Part shown: positions 11,261 through 24,690 of the stretch, in pieces
Layout: each line of letters begins with the position of its first letter
How positions within the stretch are numbered: the stretch's first letter is position 1
Origin: Phoenix dactylifera
Lineage: Eukaryota; Streptophyta; Magnoliopsida; Arecales; Arecaceae
Assembly (NCBI RefSeq): GCF_009389715.1
Contig: NC_052399.1
Location: 17,425,646 to 17,489,645 of the forward strand
DNA length: 64,000 nt
Direction of reading: 5' to 3'
Notes under the pieces: model-generated
The model's input: the letters and a program-made list of their open reading frames with translations, nothing else
Told to the model about the DNA's origin: nothing
Database searches by the model: none
Position numbers and translations under genes: made by a program

Positions 11261-12683
11261 AATAAGGGAACGGGAATTTTGTTTCTGAATGAGGTAATGT
11301 TGATATCTTTGTCGGTATAAAGTTATGCTAGGTACGTCTAATAAGTTGCCGGCAAACTTATATAAATCACTTGCAAGCAAAGCTCATGAATGTCTCCAAT
11401 TTTCTGTTTCTGGCTCATTAGTTCTTTTCCTTTGGTCATCTGACTAATTTGTTATATTTATATTTGATATCAAAATTGAGTCAAAATAGATTTTTTTTGC
11501 ATGCATTTTTTAAAAAAACTCTTCCGAACAATTTCTATGTGTATACTGTATTATGGTGTACAAATGGTTCGCTTAGCTAGCATTAGAGTGATAACAGTGA
11601 TCAGTGATGGACATTTTTTTATTAAGCATTCTAAAAGGTGTTTTATCAGGGAGCGGAGATTAAATTGTTTGCCTCTGCCAACAATTAGTAAAAGTTATAG
11701 GCTCGACAACAAGTAAGCTATTCTTCTGTCTTGCAGATTAGCAGTAGTGGAATAACTGCTTTGCCAAAACATAGTCTAAATGTAAGGATGGCTATTATTC
11801 TTTGTGAGCTTACCGGCCTTTCAATGCATTACAAATTTTCTACATTGGAATGTAGATTGGAGGGACATAAACAAATTTTAGAGAACTGTTTTGACTTCAA
11901 AAATTAATGAGTTGAGACAACTAACAAAGACACCAGCTTGAGGGCATGCTTTGAAGTTTGAATTAATACCTACCAAACCAATGATTTATCAGCATGATGC
12001 ACTAGCATGCTATTTACCATGCGCTAGTGCTTTGCATGTTATCATGCTAGTGCATGCCAAGTGCTGGCATGAGATGATACCTGTTGTCCAGAGCTAGGTT
12101 GGCACGCCACTAGAAAGTGATCAATCTTTTCTTTGCATTAGCCTTTTTTCATGTACTATATATGTTTTGCATGGGAGTTTAGCATGAGTTCAATAATTTT
12201 TTTTAGGTCCCTTTGTTTACCATAATGTCAAGTAGGAAAAGATGGATGTGAGCCCAAGGGTTTAGATTTAGAAGGCCTTTTGTGATCTACTTGTCCTTGT
12301 AATCTCTATATAGGAGCATCACATTGTTTGGTTTTTGAATGAGTAAAAAAAAAATCTTGTTTTGTCATCCTGCCTTTTCCATGTGTTCATATCTCAAGAG
12401 GAAAAAAAGTGTTTTAGCTCCTCTTGTTGCCAATGGTCTTAATTTAAAGATGATTTTATCCATGAACATGAATTATTCTTTTATGAGTCATAAAAGATCT
12501 CATGGAATAACTGAAGAAAGATGAAAGTTTGTGAGGATCATTTATATAACTATACTAGAGAACTTATTCATACTTGTAAATCTATGGCAAGATCCCAAAC
12601 TTGTGATTGATGATGTCCCTATTATGCGTCAAGATATTGAGCTTAGAGTCATCCAAATATTCCACCTAATCAACTAAAAGAAT
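11261..12683. other. TIM17 3' flank and intergenic DNA, with a 13-bp-arm inverted repeat
   Basis: The TIM17 3' untranslated region should lie at the start. Further on, 11997-12009 is the exact reverse complement of 12043-12055, around a loop of 33 bases, inside a stretch where the word 'gctagtgc' keeps recurring. I see no gene. Confidence 0.5.
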
Positions 12684-12692
12684 ATAAAGACC

Positions 12693-13067
12693 AAGGTCCG
12701 CCGTACCGGTACCGGTCGGCGTACCGGTGGCCGGCCGGACCGGTACGGTACCGGTCCGGTCCGGTCCGTACCGGCCGGTACCGGTGGTTTCAAAAACCAC
12801 AGCGCGCGGCGCTGTGGTTCTAAAAAAAAAAAAAAAAATCGTACCGGTGCGAACCGGCCGGTTCGCACCGGTACGAGGCCCGTACCGGCCGGTACGGGCT
12901 CCGAACCGGCCGGTACGGGCCCGAACCGGCCGGTACGCACCCGTACCGGCCGGTTCGGATAAAAAACCGGGAAATACCGGTTTTTTATCCGTTCCGGTAC
13001 CGGTCTAGGACCGGACCGGTACGTACCGGCCCGTACCGGCCGGTACGGACCGGTACGGCATTCCATG
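12693..13067. mobile_element. GC-rich palindromic TIR-type element with 9-bp target duplication
   Basis: About 375 bases are built almost wholly of GTACCGG/CCGGTAC words in both orientations. An A-run and a perfect-stem hairpin sit inside (about 12791-12820, arms AACCACAGCGC and GCGCTGTGGTT). The same 9 bases, ATAAAGACC, flank it at 12684-12692 and 13068-13076. The inner terminal sequence GCCGTACCGGT is shared in inverted orientation by both ends, although the outer eight bases match only partly. A 9-bp duplication is the size typical of Mutator-like elements, so this may be a MULE-derived miniature element. The Mutator link is an inference. Confidence 0.6.
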
Positions 13068-16000
13068 ATAAAGACCCTTTCAACAAGCGGAATATAATGC
13101 AAGCCTCTTTTGCATCATAGACATGATCCTTTGCAAGGGAACATGGCTTGGAAAGTGATGCAACTTAAAAGAGGTCTGGTGTAGGTGTAATAAATGTGTC
13201 CTAAGTTCTCAATGGTCATTGGAGATTAGGGATATCAAAGTATTGAATTTTGACAAGATTGGCTCAAATAGTTTTAACCTAAATGATCTGATAATATCCC
13301 AATGCAATAACACAAATATTAATTGGGATGTCAAGAGCATGATCCTTTTTTGATTATAAAATGAAAAGACATACTTTTTTGTAACAACTCAGGATCTCAC
13401 CCAAAATGGCTAGATTAGAAGAGATTAGAAGGAAGCAAGGATGGTATAATAACCAAAAGGACCACTTTTCCAAGTGGAGCTTTGTAGGAGGGTGGAAGGG
13501 TTACTGCAAAGTTTGAGATGGGATGATCATATCGTGGGCTGTCGAAGTATAGCTATCTAAAGAGGTGGGCAAGATGTTATGGAAGGAAAGGAGGTCTCAC
13601 CAATGGACTAAAAAGAAAGCAAATGAGTAGTTTGTCCATAGGCCATACATTTTATGCTTTAATGGAACATAGGACCATAGATGGGTGGGATGCAACCCAG
13701 TAGATAAAATCAAGAGGAGGACATGGGGTGAGAAATGGGAATATAATTATCATATGATAAATGATGTTTAATGGAATGACCCGTTTAGTGCATGTTGAAT
13801 CTCTTTTTTCCATTGAACCAAAACATTGGGGTAGTTTGTATCTGTTATAAAAAAAGGTCCATCCTGGCATTTGACTGGAGAAAGGAGATTAAAATGTCAA
13901 AAATCCATATTAATTCAACGTTGTTTGATCCGACGTCAACTCGATCCAGTAATGACCCTAATTGACCTATGGTATGATATAACAACTACTTAATATTATG
14001 ACCAAAGCTGAAAACCTAGTTATCTACCTGCCTCCTCCATTTCCTCTCTCAAATCCCAACTTAATCTCATCTCCTTCATCTTCACGGTCTGCCCTTGGTC
14101 TCCTCTGCAGACCACTAGCCACCTATATACTTTTCTCCCTAGCGCCCCCTCTCTCTCTCATGGGTCCTCTTTAGCCTCATCCCAGCCTTTCACCTATCCT
14201 GCTCTGCCTTCAATCTCCATAAGTTGCTACGTTCTGCCTCATTCACTTGTTCTTGGGTTTCCAGATTCATTATTCGATCTTTAATCTAGTTGGATTTTGA
14301 ATCTTTAGTTAATAAGCTATCTGATTTAATCAGGCTCAGTTATAAGAAGATGCAAGGGTTATGCATATCGTAATATTTAATTGTGGAAAATCATTCTTTA
14401 GTTATTGTTAATGTTGGAAAATTTATTTTTGTTTGGTGTGAATTCTGATTTTGATTTTGTTGTTCTAGGGTTTTGCAAGTTCAAGGTTAGCTTGAGGATT
14501 TTAACCTTTTGTAGGAAAAGCATGTGATGCAACTTTGAATATAAGAAAAACAAGAAGAGGTGAACTGGAAGTCACATTTGAGGCTTAGGAAGAATCAACC
14601 ATAGTAGAATGCACTTCGTCCTTAATCAAGAACAATTGCTTCATCAAGAAGTGAATGTTTAGATTTGCTGAAGAGTCTAGCATCATTGGAAGCTAAATTT
14701 CTTTCCATATTTGGCTTTCCAATATTGGGTCATTTGAATCAGAGTTTGAGCAAGGAAGTATGAGAAGAATACTAAAGATTGCATCCACCTAAACATCTAA
14801 TCCATGTTCAGATACGGTTTCTCTCATCTTTTTAATCATCTCGATTCATCCCTAATGAAAAATTTAGGAAAGCTTTAAACTTTTCATCCTTCAGCAGACC
14901 TGAGATTTTGCATGTTCTCTTATAGAGTTACAATCCAATTAAATCCCATAAGTGATAACCCACTTCCACCTCTACTCATCCATCATTTCTAGATAAGTTT
15001 TATTAAAAAAAATACAGCAAGTTAGAAGATATTTATTTTTCTTTACAATGAGGTTCTGCTACAATAATCTTAACTTCAAGCTTATCTTGCACTTTATGAA
15101 ATGGTTCCAAATCCGATTTGAAAAATAAGTACAACTATAAGGTATGTGATAATCTTTGCATTATCAAAAGATAAAATGATTTGAAGGCTACGCATATTAT
15201 AGTTTCCCTAAACTTCTACTGCATGTGTTCACCAATTTGTCATGCTCTTCTGAACCTAATCTGTCTAGGAATATCTGGAACCAAAATGCATGAGGGTCTC
15301 ATAAGTCCTTGAAGAAAAGGTCTTTATAGTATGGTATATGAAAGGCTCCGGCTGGTTAGTGTACTTGAAAAATAAATGCAACCATTGAGTATGTAAGAAT
15401 TTTTCCATGATTAAAAGTTAAAAAGAAACTTATGCATATTATTGATTACTTAAGCTTCTACAGCATATAATTCACCAAGTTGCAATGCTTTGGTGAACCT
15501 CATTTGTCTAGGAATATATGGAATTAACATGCATAAGGGTATATGGAAGGGTGGGGTTATGCACTTGAGATTTCAGAATCATATTGGGACCATAAGCTGT
15601 TGCAAATTTTAAGATCTTACTACCAATTCATAAGGAAATACCTTCACCTTTATTATGGTTTTTGTAAAATTCATTACTAAGATCACTTTTGTTTTGCAAG
15701 TTTTCTACAATAGTAATTTAAAATTTTAAATCCTTAAGCTGTTTAAAGCACTCACAATAAGGTGGAATATGTAATCTTCAGCATTTTCATGTTAGTCCCC
15801 TTCAAGGTCATCAATATTGGCATCTCTTCAGGTTTTCATATGAAGAAGGTAAGATACTTATATTTCTTGGCTCCATATTCTAGTCCATATGACTACTACA
15901 TCTTGAGTAAGAAGCCTTTTAATCACAAGAGATTGAGGAAATGATGGCTTGACCTCCTTGTTATGTGAAGAAGATGAAAAAGTTCTATGGTACCTCCTTA

Positions 16001-18121
16001 CCATGGGAAGAGGACCTTTTTTTTGAATTTTTAATACAAGAATGCTGGCTACTATTTTTTATGATATGGTGAAATGCTTTCCAAACTACCTATTCAAATG
16101 TTATTTTTTACTTTGGCTCTAGACGTGCAGTTTGTAGAAAAGATTTCTGCTTGAGCCTAATAGAATAAATATTTCTGCTCAAAGAAACCTGCTTGCTTGT
16201 CCATTCATAAAAAGGCAACTGGCTCTAATAATGCAAACCCTGGAACAGCAGTTTGCACATGTAGGCATGATAAGCTTTCGAATTCAGTATCAGTAAGTAT
16301 ACGATGATAATAAAAAGAAGAAGAGTCTGGAATGAGAAGTGTAAGAATGGTGTGGAGACAACCATAATTTTTCTAATAAAAATTTGTTACCCTACTTGAA
16401 CCCACATTCAAGGTCAGGACACTAGGAGGAAAAGAGGTATTTCATAATCGTAAAACAGCTCTCGACCTTCTTGGGTTAATCTTCAGACACTCTGAAACAT
16501 GAGTCAGCATGGACTCCTAATCACTTTAAATCACAACTAAGATGTGACCTTACACTTGTTTAATATGAAAAGCACTTAAAAATCACAAAAAATCTATCTG
16601 ATAATAATTCTAAAACAGTAAATGTGAGAGAATGATGGGATAGTGATCCATCCTCTCTTTCTCTCATTCAAGCTCCCTTCTTTCCATGATGCTTCTTCAT
16701 ATTACCCATTTGTCTAACAAAAGAGCTTGGGTCAGAGTTCTTTTGGCAAGCCTTTGATCGTACTTTTTCGCGTGGCCCTTCTGTAGATGATATTTCATCC
16801 TTTGTAATGCTAAAAGTGAATATCTCTAGAAGCATTTCTTCTGAAACAGTTTTTGGATTTATGATGTATGTTACTCAGCATTTTTGGTAGGGGATGCATG
16901 TTTAGCAGAAAAATATCCATATCCTGCTAATTTACTATTTTGCTTGGTGTGTACTTCTCCATGGCCTCTAACAGTCTTTGTTTGAATGCATCAACCTTTA
17001 GACGTGAAATAAAATATTCTCATAGTTTGGAGAATGAGTGCTCATGGGATCAGTAGGAAAAACTACTTATTTTTTCTCTTATCTGCAATACTTTGTTAGG
17101 TGGTAGAATTTATTGCCTTCCAAAACTTTTCCCATTAAAATGGAGCTTGTTGTGGAACCCATATCTAAGAAGTCTCCAAGCAAGGGTTGAGGAGATCCTT
17201 GCAACTGGTTGCCAACATAAAATTACCCCTTGAGAAAATTTAATTCTTTTAGAAAAAACATCTTGCTTTATATTGTGCAACAAAAATTAGTGAGTGAAGA
17301 GGAGGACAAGGCTGTGACATTTGCTTTGTCAGTTAGATGACTATTTACAAAAGTTTTGTTTCATGCATGTGGATGTTTTATGAGTTCGGGATGTGCCTCT
17401 GGATGACCATTGTCCAGCTGGCCCTTGATACCTTTGAGAGAGCATAATGAGACCATAATTTTTTAGAAGATTTGTTTTGAAATCGAAGATAGGGTTATGC
17501 CCTCTCATTAGAAGGCCCTTCACCTTTGGGTATTTCTAAGACTAAACTTGGTTGTTGATCTATAAGTAAATGCTCTTTCAGCTTTAGCGGGGCGATTCTG
17601 AAGCATATTTTTGGCAAATTGTTGGACCATTTTGTGTGACAATTTTCAATGGAATTGAGTCAGAGTCTTTGTGGAGATTTTAAGATGCATCGAAGCTTCT
17701 TGTTTTGAGCCTATTACTGTAAACAATACATGCTAAATATGCTAAGCATCATCCTGATTCTTGATTGTGGGGCATTTTTAACGGGGGCGAATATTTCATG
17801 TACTCATAGGGGAGCTAATAAAAATGATGTAGTGCCATGAGTGGCAAAAGCTGATGCTAATGGGAAACAACAGTTTATTTACTTGAGCTTTCGCGGTCCT
17901 TTCACCTCTTGATATTGTGTTTGGCTTGTTCATACACATCAATGTAAATAATAAAGAGGCAGGCTTGACAATATAAGCCATCACTGTGATTCATGAGATT
18001 CTAGAAACAAGCATTTAATCTCAGGTGGGAGAGCCCAAATAATTTTAAACTCGCGCACATTTGACCAGTTGACTATCTTTTCAGATATCCAATCAAATTC
18101 GGATCCGAATTTGGATTTTAA

Positions 18122-18262
18122 AGATTTTTTTGGATCCGGATTTGGATTTGTGGTAAAAAAAAAAATCTCTAAAAATAAAATATATAAGCTAGGAATTGAA
18201 CTGATGATTTATGCTTTGAATGCCAAGCCCTCAACCACCACACTAGAACACACACTCCTACT
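18122..18262 (-). repeat. Possible tRNA-derived SINE-like repeat
   Basis: On the minus strand a box A-like word (GTGGTGGTTGAGGGC) is followed about 35 bases later by a box B-like word (AGTTCAATTCC) and then a T-rich tail. That layout fits the internal RNA polymerase III promoter of a tRNA-related SINE. No tRNA cloverleaf and no target duplication were confirmed. Confidence 0.3.
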
Positions 18263-19100
18263 TTATTGTTTACTTTACTTATTCACGTGGATTTGGGTTT
18301 TCGAATAATCATTTGATGCATGTTGTGATATTTCATATTTTAATCATTTATTTTTTTAGAAAATAAATCTTTTTATTTGATAAAAATGAAAAATGAATGT
18401 ATTTTATTTTATTCTTTATCAATTTTCAAATTTTTATTGTTAAAAATATTAATATCTTCCATGTATTCCTATACTTATATATATATATATTTTCTTGTAA
18501 TCTCTAATTTTGATTTTTTATTTCTGCTATAGTTAAAGAGTAATAATAACAATATCTGATTCAAAGATATTAATATTTTATGTTATTTTTTAAATATTTT
18601 CTGATTTTTATTATTTTAACACAAATCTTGGTGGACTGGTGGTCTTTGTGGGTTTAATAACCATGTTTTAGATCCTTAGTGACCTAGATGTTGTGCATGA
18701 TCTGCATACTGAATTAGTGAATTCTATTCCCATTCTTTTTAATTATATAATTAATGTAAGTTTTTGTAATTAAATTCTGTTAAAAATTTGTTTTATATCT
18801 CAATAATATCCGACTTATATCTGTACTAGGATACAAAAAATATGGATATGACCAATATCCTGCGTCCATATCGGTTCAGAACAAAAATAGATATTCTTAA
18901 TCTTTGATTTAGTCTTACATTTTTTTAGAATTTTAGAAGCATTTTTGGATTCTGGTGGGTTTATGCATAGGCCCGCAACAATCATGGACCAAGCAACTAC
19001 TGTAGCATATATTCTGATATAGATGGCTGTCTTTCATGGTAATTTTTTGCTTCAGTTTCTGTAATAGGAGCTTCTGATTTCATTCATGTTGGTTTTGTAG

Positions 19101-19190
19101 GGTATCTGATCAAAGATAATGAAACAGCTGTATTTATCGAGGAATGGGCATCCAAAAAGAGATTAGAAGCAGTTTTCCTTGATATCAAAG
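19101..19190 (+). pseudogene. Possible orphan exon of unknown protein
   Basis: After a good acceptor (TTTTGTAG at 19093-19100), a 90-base frame reads a protein-like peptide including 'FIEEWASKKRLEAVFLDIK' and ends at a possible donor (AAAG|GTTT). I do not recognise the protein. A second protein-like frame follows an acceptor at about 20142 ('EMAVAEIKHAQLL' then stop), but the intron phases do not agree between the two. This may be a gene remnant or chance. Confidence 0.25.
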
Positions 19191-21944
19191 GTTTAAATTG
19201 CATAAAGTGAGCTGCCTCCGGCATCTCTTCCTCTTAATAGTTGTTTGTATGATGGCAACATTTTCAGTATCCTTAGGTAGTCCTTCGGTTAAGTATCTGT
19301 ACAAGACCTTCTTTTAGACGACGTTATTTGTGGAGTGTTTTGGGATGATGTAGTACAACTTAAGCTGATTTTGTTTGTGCATTCTGAATCCTATAGTTAA
19401 TATTAGGTAAGATTAAGTTTGCAAGTACATCATGTATTTGTTGGGTTCTGACTCCATAAGTTCAATGGAAATACCATACTGCTGCTGCAACACTGATAAT
19501 CTGGGAGATGCATCCCTATTCTTCAGCTATCTTTCTTAATGAGCAGGGTGTCTCTGCAATTGGCATCAAATTCTGGTAAGCCAAAATATTAAACAAGCCT
19601 TTGAGCACATGCATGCTGTCAGTTCTTTGTTCGAAAGGAAAAAAGGTGAATCACAGTTGCCAGGCTTCTTGGATGATTTACATGCTTGCACCGTTGTTTT
19701 ACATTGAATTGCCTATATGATGGGAGTGGAAATGCCTATCTGAAATGGTAAGTGGGGTCCTATATCACATTAAGATGACCAGGTGATGAGCTGCTTTGTT
19801 GATCTATTCTCAGAAACAAAATTCAAGGGTTGCAACCCAAGTTGTACAAAGTAGGGGTGGAATCCTGAGGCAGAACTGATTTGATAGACTCAGAAACAGG
19901 GCTGATGCCAAATCTTTGTTAGAATGACAAGGTGTTTGAGGGGAGTTGGTTGTTCTGGAAAATATCTTGTTTTTGTTGTTGAGATGTTCTTTCAACATAA
20001 ATCTAGCTCTTATTATTAACTCTGTATCTTACCCAGTTTTGTCCTTGAAAATGTTGGCCTTAATATCCAGGAAAAGCTTATGGTGTTTGATAGGAAGATT
20101 ATTTGATGTATTATGACCATATCTAACCCTTTCTTTTTCCAGTTATGTTGCTGAAATGGCTGTCGCAGAGATCAAGCATGCACAACTTCTTTGAGCTATC
20201 AATTCTCATGGTTTTGAAAATATCTGGGAATATCGTGACAGAATGGTGAACAGTGGACATGGATGGCCTCATTGGAGGAACCTAACTCTTCATGAGACAT
20301 CGATACAGTTGGATCAGTTAGATGCAGTGTGAGGATTCAAAATAAGCCATCGTCTGCTGTCTTCTGGAAGTTTATTCACAAGAATAATGTTTCTTTTTGG
20401 TAAAAAGGTCAGCGGCGACCAAGTTTTGTTTGACTTTTGAGAACAATCACATTCATCTACCCACTACCATAAAGAATCTGCAATAGAAGCTGGTGTTGAT
20501 TGTCATACTGAAGGATCTGAAATCTATGGAGTTGTTTATGTGAAAGTATGAGCATATTAGTTACTGGATCTAAATGCGTCGGTTACCTTGATTTGTCAAG
20601 ATCTATGTAGGAGGTTTCTGGTGTCTAAAATAACGTAACGAATGCACAAAGGCACCAGCAAATAAAATTTTAGATTCATGTGCAACGAACCTGGTTCTGT
20701 TTATGTCATAAGACAACGTCGAAGTAAACCAGAACTCTTAAACAATGATAAACCAATTGAATTATCTTATTAAGAGGATCAAAAATCTATTTCAAAGTTT
20801 CATGTTTTTTCTGTCCGGTGACTACTTACTAATTACCTTGTCTCTGTTTTTTTCTTTTGGTGCCAAATACAAGTGCCGTAGGTGAGTCGAGTTCTAGGGA
20901 CTGGACGGACAGCAGCCGCACGCCGGATCAAGCAGCCGGTATGAGCGGCTCCATCTAACCATCTCATATTTGGACACGGCTTCATCTTTTCATGAACCTT
21001 AATCAGGCCACGTCCCACTGCAGGGCCTCAATTTTCCCCACTAGCTCTTGTAGCCACACAAATTTGGAATCTCGCATGCAAAATCTCAGACCTCTGCCAA
21101 GAGGAAAATTGCACCGAACCTCTGGTCTTTCGACTATTTCATGCATAAAAAAGCTAATCATTTTCCATTAGGCATCAAACAAAGGCAATAATTCATGTAT
21201 CTAAGAAGAGATGATATTGCTCGGCACCACATATGGTGCATGGACACCGGTACCCTGTGAGTGACCTCCAATTTGGCACTTATGTGGCCTAACTGAGTCA
21301 TGCCCAAATCATGTGCCAACCAATAGTCGAAATGCATGCGCTCAAAGAGGAGCAGCAGTTGTTAATTAGGTGCCAGATGTACTGAGTACTTCTATCGATC
21401 TGTTCTGCAACCTAACTGAAGCTATTTTTTTTTTTTTAATGTAGGTAATTACCAATTTTTAATATGATCCGGCTTAAAAAGCGAAGGCTTGAGAAAGCTG
21501 ATGGTTCAGCGATTTTAAAGTAGCGTGGGTGCAACGTCAACCTCTTCTCGTTTGATGACAAATAAAGCTTAAAATTGATACAAGATTCGGTTGACGGTAA
21601 ACAAATACGCACATTGCATGCAACTGTTCTTAGACGCGTCGCTAGTCTAGTGCATTCTCTTCTTGCCCTTTCCACACCACCTCCTTTCAAGTTTGAGCTA
21701 AAAAGAGGCTAGTCTTTTTATATCGGCCTTCCAGGCTTTCACTCGACCAACACCAGTATACGGAAACTAGATATTGGTTCACTGGAATTGGCATCACATG
21801 CTACCATTCATTACATGAACTCTCTGTATTTTAATCTAAGGTCGAGATGTTGGTGTTCTTTTCAAAGAGTCAAGAAAATTTAAAATGTATACAAGGATTA
21901 ATTTTTGAGATGTACATAATTTTGTATGTCATAAATTTTTATGT

Positions 21945-22402
21945 CCAGATCTTGTGAAGCAAATAGTGCCTAAGAAGAAGACTATTTGGGAGCTCAAGAA
22001 TGATGTGAGGATTGAGTACTTTCAAAGTCTGAGTCTGAAGTAAGTTAATTTTGAAAATGAAATTATTTTTAGAAAAGGAGAATGTAAGGCATAGCCTCTC
22101 TTATCCAGGCTTGTTCCATTTGACTAGCCCATCAATGTTTTGCGCCCACCAGCCCAATCGTGAGTTGGGAACTCACGAGCTTCACCCAGAAAGAAAAAAG
22201 TAGAGGGTCGGGCGGTCAAGAGGACTCCTACTTGTCTTCCTATTAAATTTTGTAATTATACAAGTTTTATTATTTGTTAAGAATTTAGATAATTATTATT
22301 TAGTAATATTAAGGTTATAATAAATTTTTAGATCTTATATATTCTTTGAGATTTTGCTCTATGAAGTATCCGGTCGACCTGGATGTTGGATTCCGGATGT
22401 GA
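21945..22402 (+). mobile_element. Ty3/gypsy (Tekay/Del-like) remnant: end of pol plus LTR
   Basis: At about 21950-22040 a frame ending 'KKTIWELKNDVRIEYF' resembles the last residues of chromovirus pol, which usually read 'TWE-E-EMR--YP'. It is followed by 'aattttgaaaatgaaatt' and a purine-rich tract ending GGAGAA near 22082. That is a decayed form of the conserved Tekay/Del sequence in front of the 3' LTR. The LTR would start at TGTAAGG (22083) and end near GTGACA (about 22402). The rest of the element is missing. Confidence 0.55.
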
Positions 22403-24182
22403 CACTCGGGGAAAAAAAAGCTGTGTTAGGGGAATGGGTTTACAAGTAGTGCCAATACGTCGAATTTCTTAATCACTGTAACTATTTTATCTTTTTGTGG
22501 CATCTTTTTAGTTCCACTGCTCTCAACGAATCTGATACGATGACATCTGTAAAGCCAAGTCAAGCTGATATCGTACATGACATCTTGCAAATTGAAGTCT
22601 TTGCGAGATGCCTACGTGGTCTGCTTCATGTGGCAGACATTGCCTTTGGCATTGCTTAAATTTCTCAATACTTTTCTCGACACTTTGTAAAATTTAATCT
22701 CATTTGATGGAGAACTCATTTCTCCTTCAAGAGCTACTTCACTATTGATGAATTTATCAACCACTTCGATCATTAAACTACATTATTCTGCAATTGAAGC
22801 AATGCCTGATTCGATTCTTCTTATTAACTTTGTCTGTTCTGGTAACCGTGAATTCTATTTTAATATCCAATGCCTTCTCGTTTCAATGAATTAAGGAGGG
22901 CTTTCTTTAGATCCCTTTTCCTTGTCCCAAAGAGGATTGATTCCTCTAATTTCTTGGCGCGCGCCCATTTTATTTGCATGCGCACTAACCTTTTTCCTTC
23001 ACACGAAAGCCATTGCATACGCATCTAACTCCTGCCTTCCTATTAGTTATTCTCTACAAGAAGCTATTTATATTCTGCTATCGTGAGATGGAGGGGCACC
23101 AACCCTCCTACCATCTTAGTTAATTTTAATTTCCTGAATCTCCAAACTCAGACTAACTTCTACGTACCTAACAATGCCTTATTCTTATTTCGACCAACTG
23201 TACCTAACAATTCCACATCTACGTGGAACCACCTAAATCAAAATAACTAATGGAATTGTGTTATTGTTTAGTAGGTGTCTTTTATGGAGGAAGTACAGGT
23301 AGAATGTTCCTCTTGTTTTAGTGTCATACTTTTCCCCGAATTGTGCATCATGAGAAGGATAAGAAGCACTTATAGATCATGGAAAACTGTCTAATAATCC
23401 TTCGAGTTCCTTTATTATATGAACTCAAGTGACCCTCTTCCTTGCAAAAAGCATATGAAGTGGATGAAATGATGCAGAATGGAATCTATGTCATGCTTTT
23501 GCTATGGGAGGATTCGGGGAGGAAAGAGGTAGGTATAAGAATATGCGTTTCTACTTTAACTGAGTTTATTCGGAATTCAGGCTCAACTTTGTAAAGAGTC
23601 TACACCTGGAGATGTTTTCCTACAACATTTAGCTTTCTCAAATGAAAACACAGTTGAGAACACAATGATGCTCAAGGAACCTCGAAGTAATATGATATTC
23701 GGAGAAGGTTCTAATAAAGCAAATTTTCGATCTTAGTATAACGAAAGATGTAACAATCATTTAAGTGAAGAGACAACATGCTTTCCTATGCATAAAATAT
23801 AAATTATTTAAGCAAAGCTGGGGTTAGAATGCGAGGAATTCAATCTTTTAATGGCTTCCTTAGGATGAGTGCTATGAAAAGAGATCTCCTTTTAAGAGAG
23901 AGAGGGATCATTGCTGCTGATAATAGAGATTTTCTTGATCTATAGGCCATCAAATTGAAGGTATAATGCTTCACAAGTGGATCTAAGCACTGAGAATTAA
24001 TGGAATAAAGAATACGATAGTATACTCTTGCTTTGCTTAGCATTCCATGTTTGCAAATGTACGAATTTTTTTTAAGTTATACATATCAGACGATGAGGCA
24101 GATCTTGTAAAACAATTGCAGGATACCCACTTATTGGTTGTTAGATGGAGCACCACATCTTAAAATTATATCGACGAAATAA
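22403..24182. other. Intergenic DNA, nothing recognised
   Basis: The sequence is of mixed composition without a frame longer than about 70 codons and without domain similarity that I recognise. Confidence 0.5.
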
Positions 24183-24690
24183 TGTGAGGATCTGTGCGGG
24201 CGTGTATTTAGTCCCACATCGGTTATTTGTTGAGTAGATCTTGAGTACTTATACAGGATCAAGAAACCCAAATAATAACTTTCGGCTAGCCATTTTGGAT
24301 GAGGTCATGGGTTGTTACAAATGGTATCAGAGTGGACCTGGCCCATAACCTATGTAAACTAGGGAACACTGTAGCACAGATCCATTGGGGTTGACTACGG
24401 GCCGATCGTGGTGTTTGTGATTAGATTTGAATGGATTTGAACCCTTAGCCTGATGAAGACGTTAGGGCTTGAACGGATAGAGCATGTGAAGACTCGTGTA
24501 GGTGTGTAGTCCCACATTGATTATTTGCTAGGTAGATCTTCGATACTTATACAGGATCAAGGAACACAAATAATACTTTCCGGCTAGTTATTTTGAGTGA
24601 GGTACTGAGTTGTTATAAATGGTATCAGAGCGAACCCAGTCCATAACCTATGTGGATTAAGGAACACGGGCCGATCATGTAAGATGATCT
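24183..24690 (+). mobile_element. TRIM (miniature LTR retrotransposon), LTR-PBS-LTR-PBS array
   Basis: LTR 1 is 24183-24319 (137 bases, TGTGAGG...TTACA). It is followed at 24322 by a tRNA-Met-type primer-binding site (TGGTATCAGAG). After about 165 non-coding bases a second LTR (24485-24617, TGTGAAG...TTATA) appears, again followed by TGGTATCAGAGC at 24620. The LTRs are about 80% alike by eye and share 'agtcccacat', 'acttatacaggatcaag' and 'aaataata'. The tiny size, lack of coding sequence and repeated LTR-PBS order fit a TRIM that has recombined into a partial tandem. The same family occurs at 30827-31162 and 44312-44411. Confidence 0.75.

Larger units (their letters stand above)
13077..21944. 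other. Nearly 9 kb without a convincing gene
   Basis: The stretch holds AT-rich DNA and many short open frames with no recognisable domain. A CT-rich segment at 14030-14250 with a TATATA just upstream looks like a plant promoter and leader, but I could not find a coding exon to match it. Two weak items, a tRNA-related repeat near 18122-18262 and a possible orphan exon at 19101-19190, are listed separately. Confidence 0.45.

Noticed and set aside
10508-11380. 290-codon open frame on the minus strand
   Set aside because: It is the antisense of the GC-rich TIM17 gene, low-complexity, with no domain; the sense frame is clearly the real gene.
12674-13102. Arg/Pro-rich open frames on both strands
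   Set aside because: They are translations of the GTACCGG palindromic element, not protein genes.
13380-13415. Another TRIM LTR copy on the minus strand
   Set aside because: Only about 35 bases resemble the LTR end and there is no primer-binding site next to it.
16690-16889. Open stretch of about 65 codons that reads protein-like
   Set aside because: It has no start in context, no splice support and no motif; likely chance.
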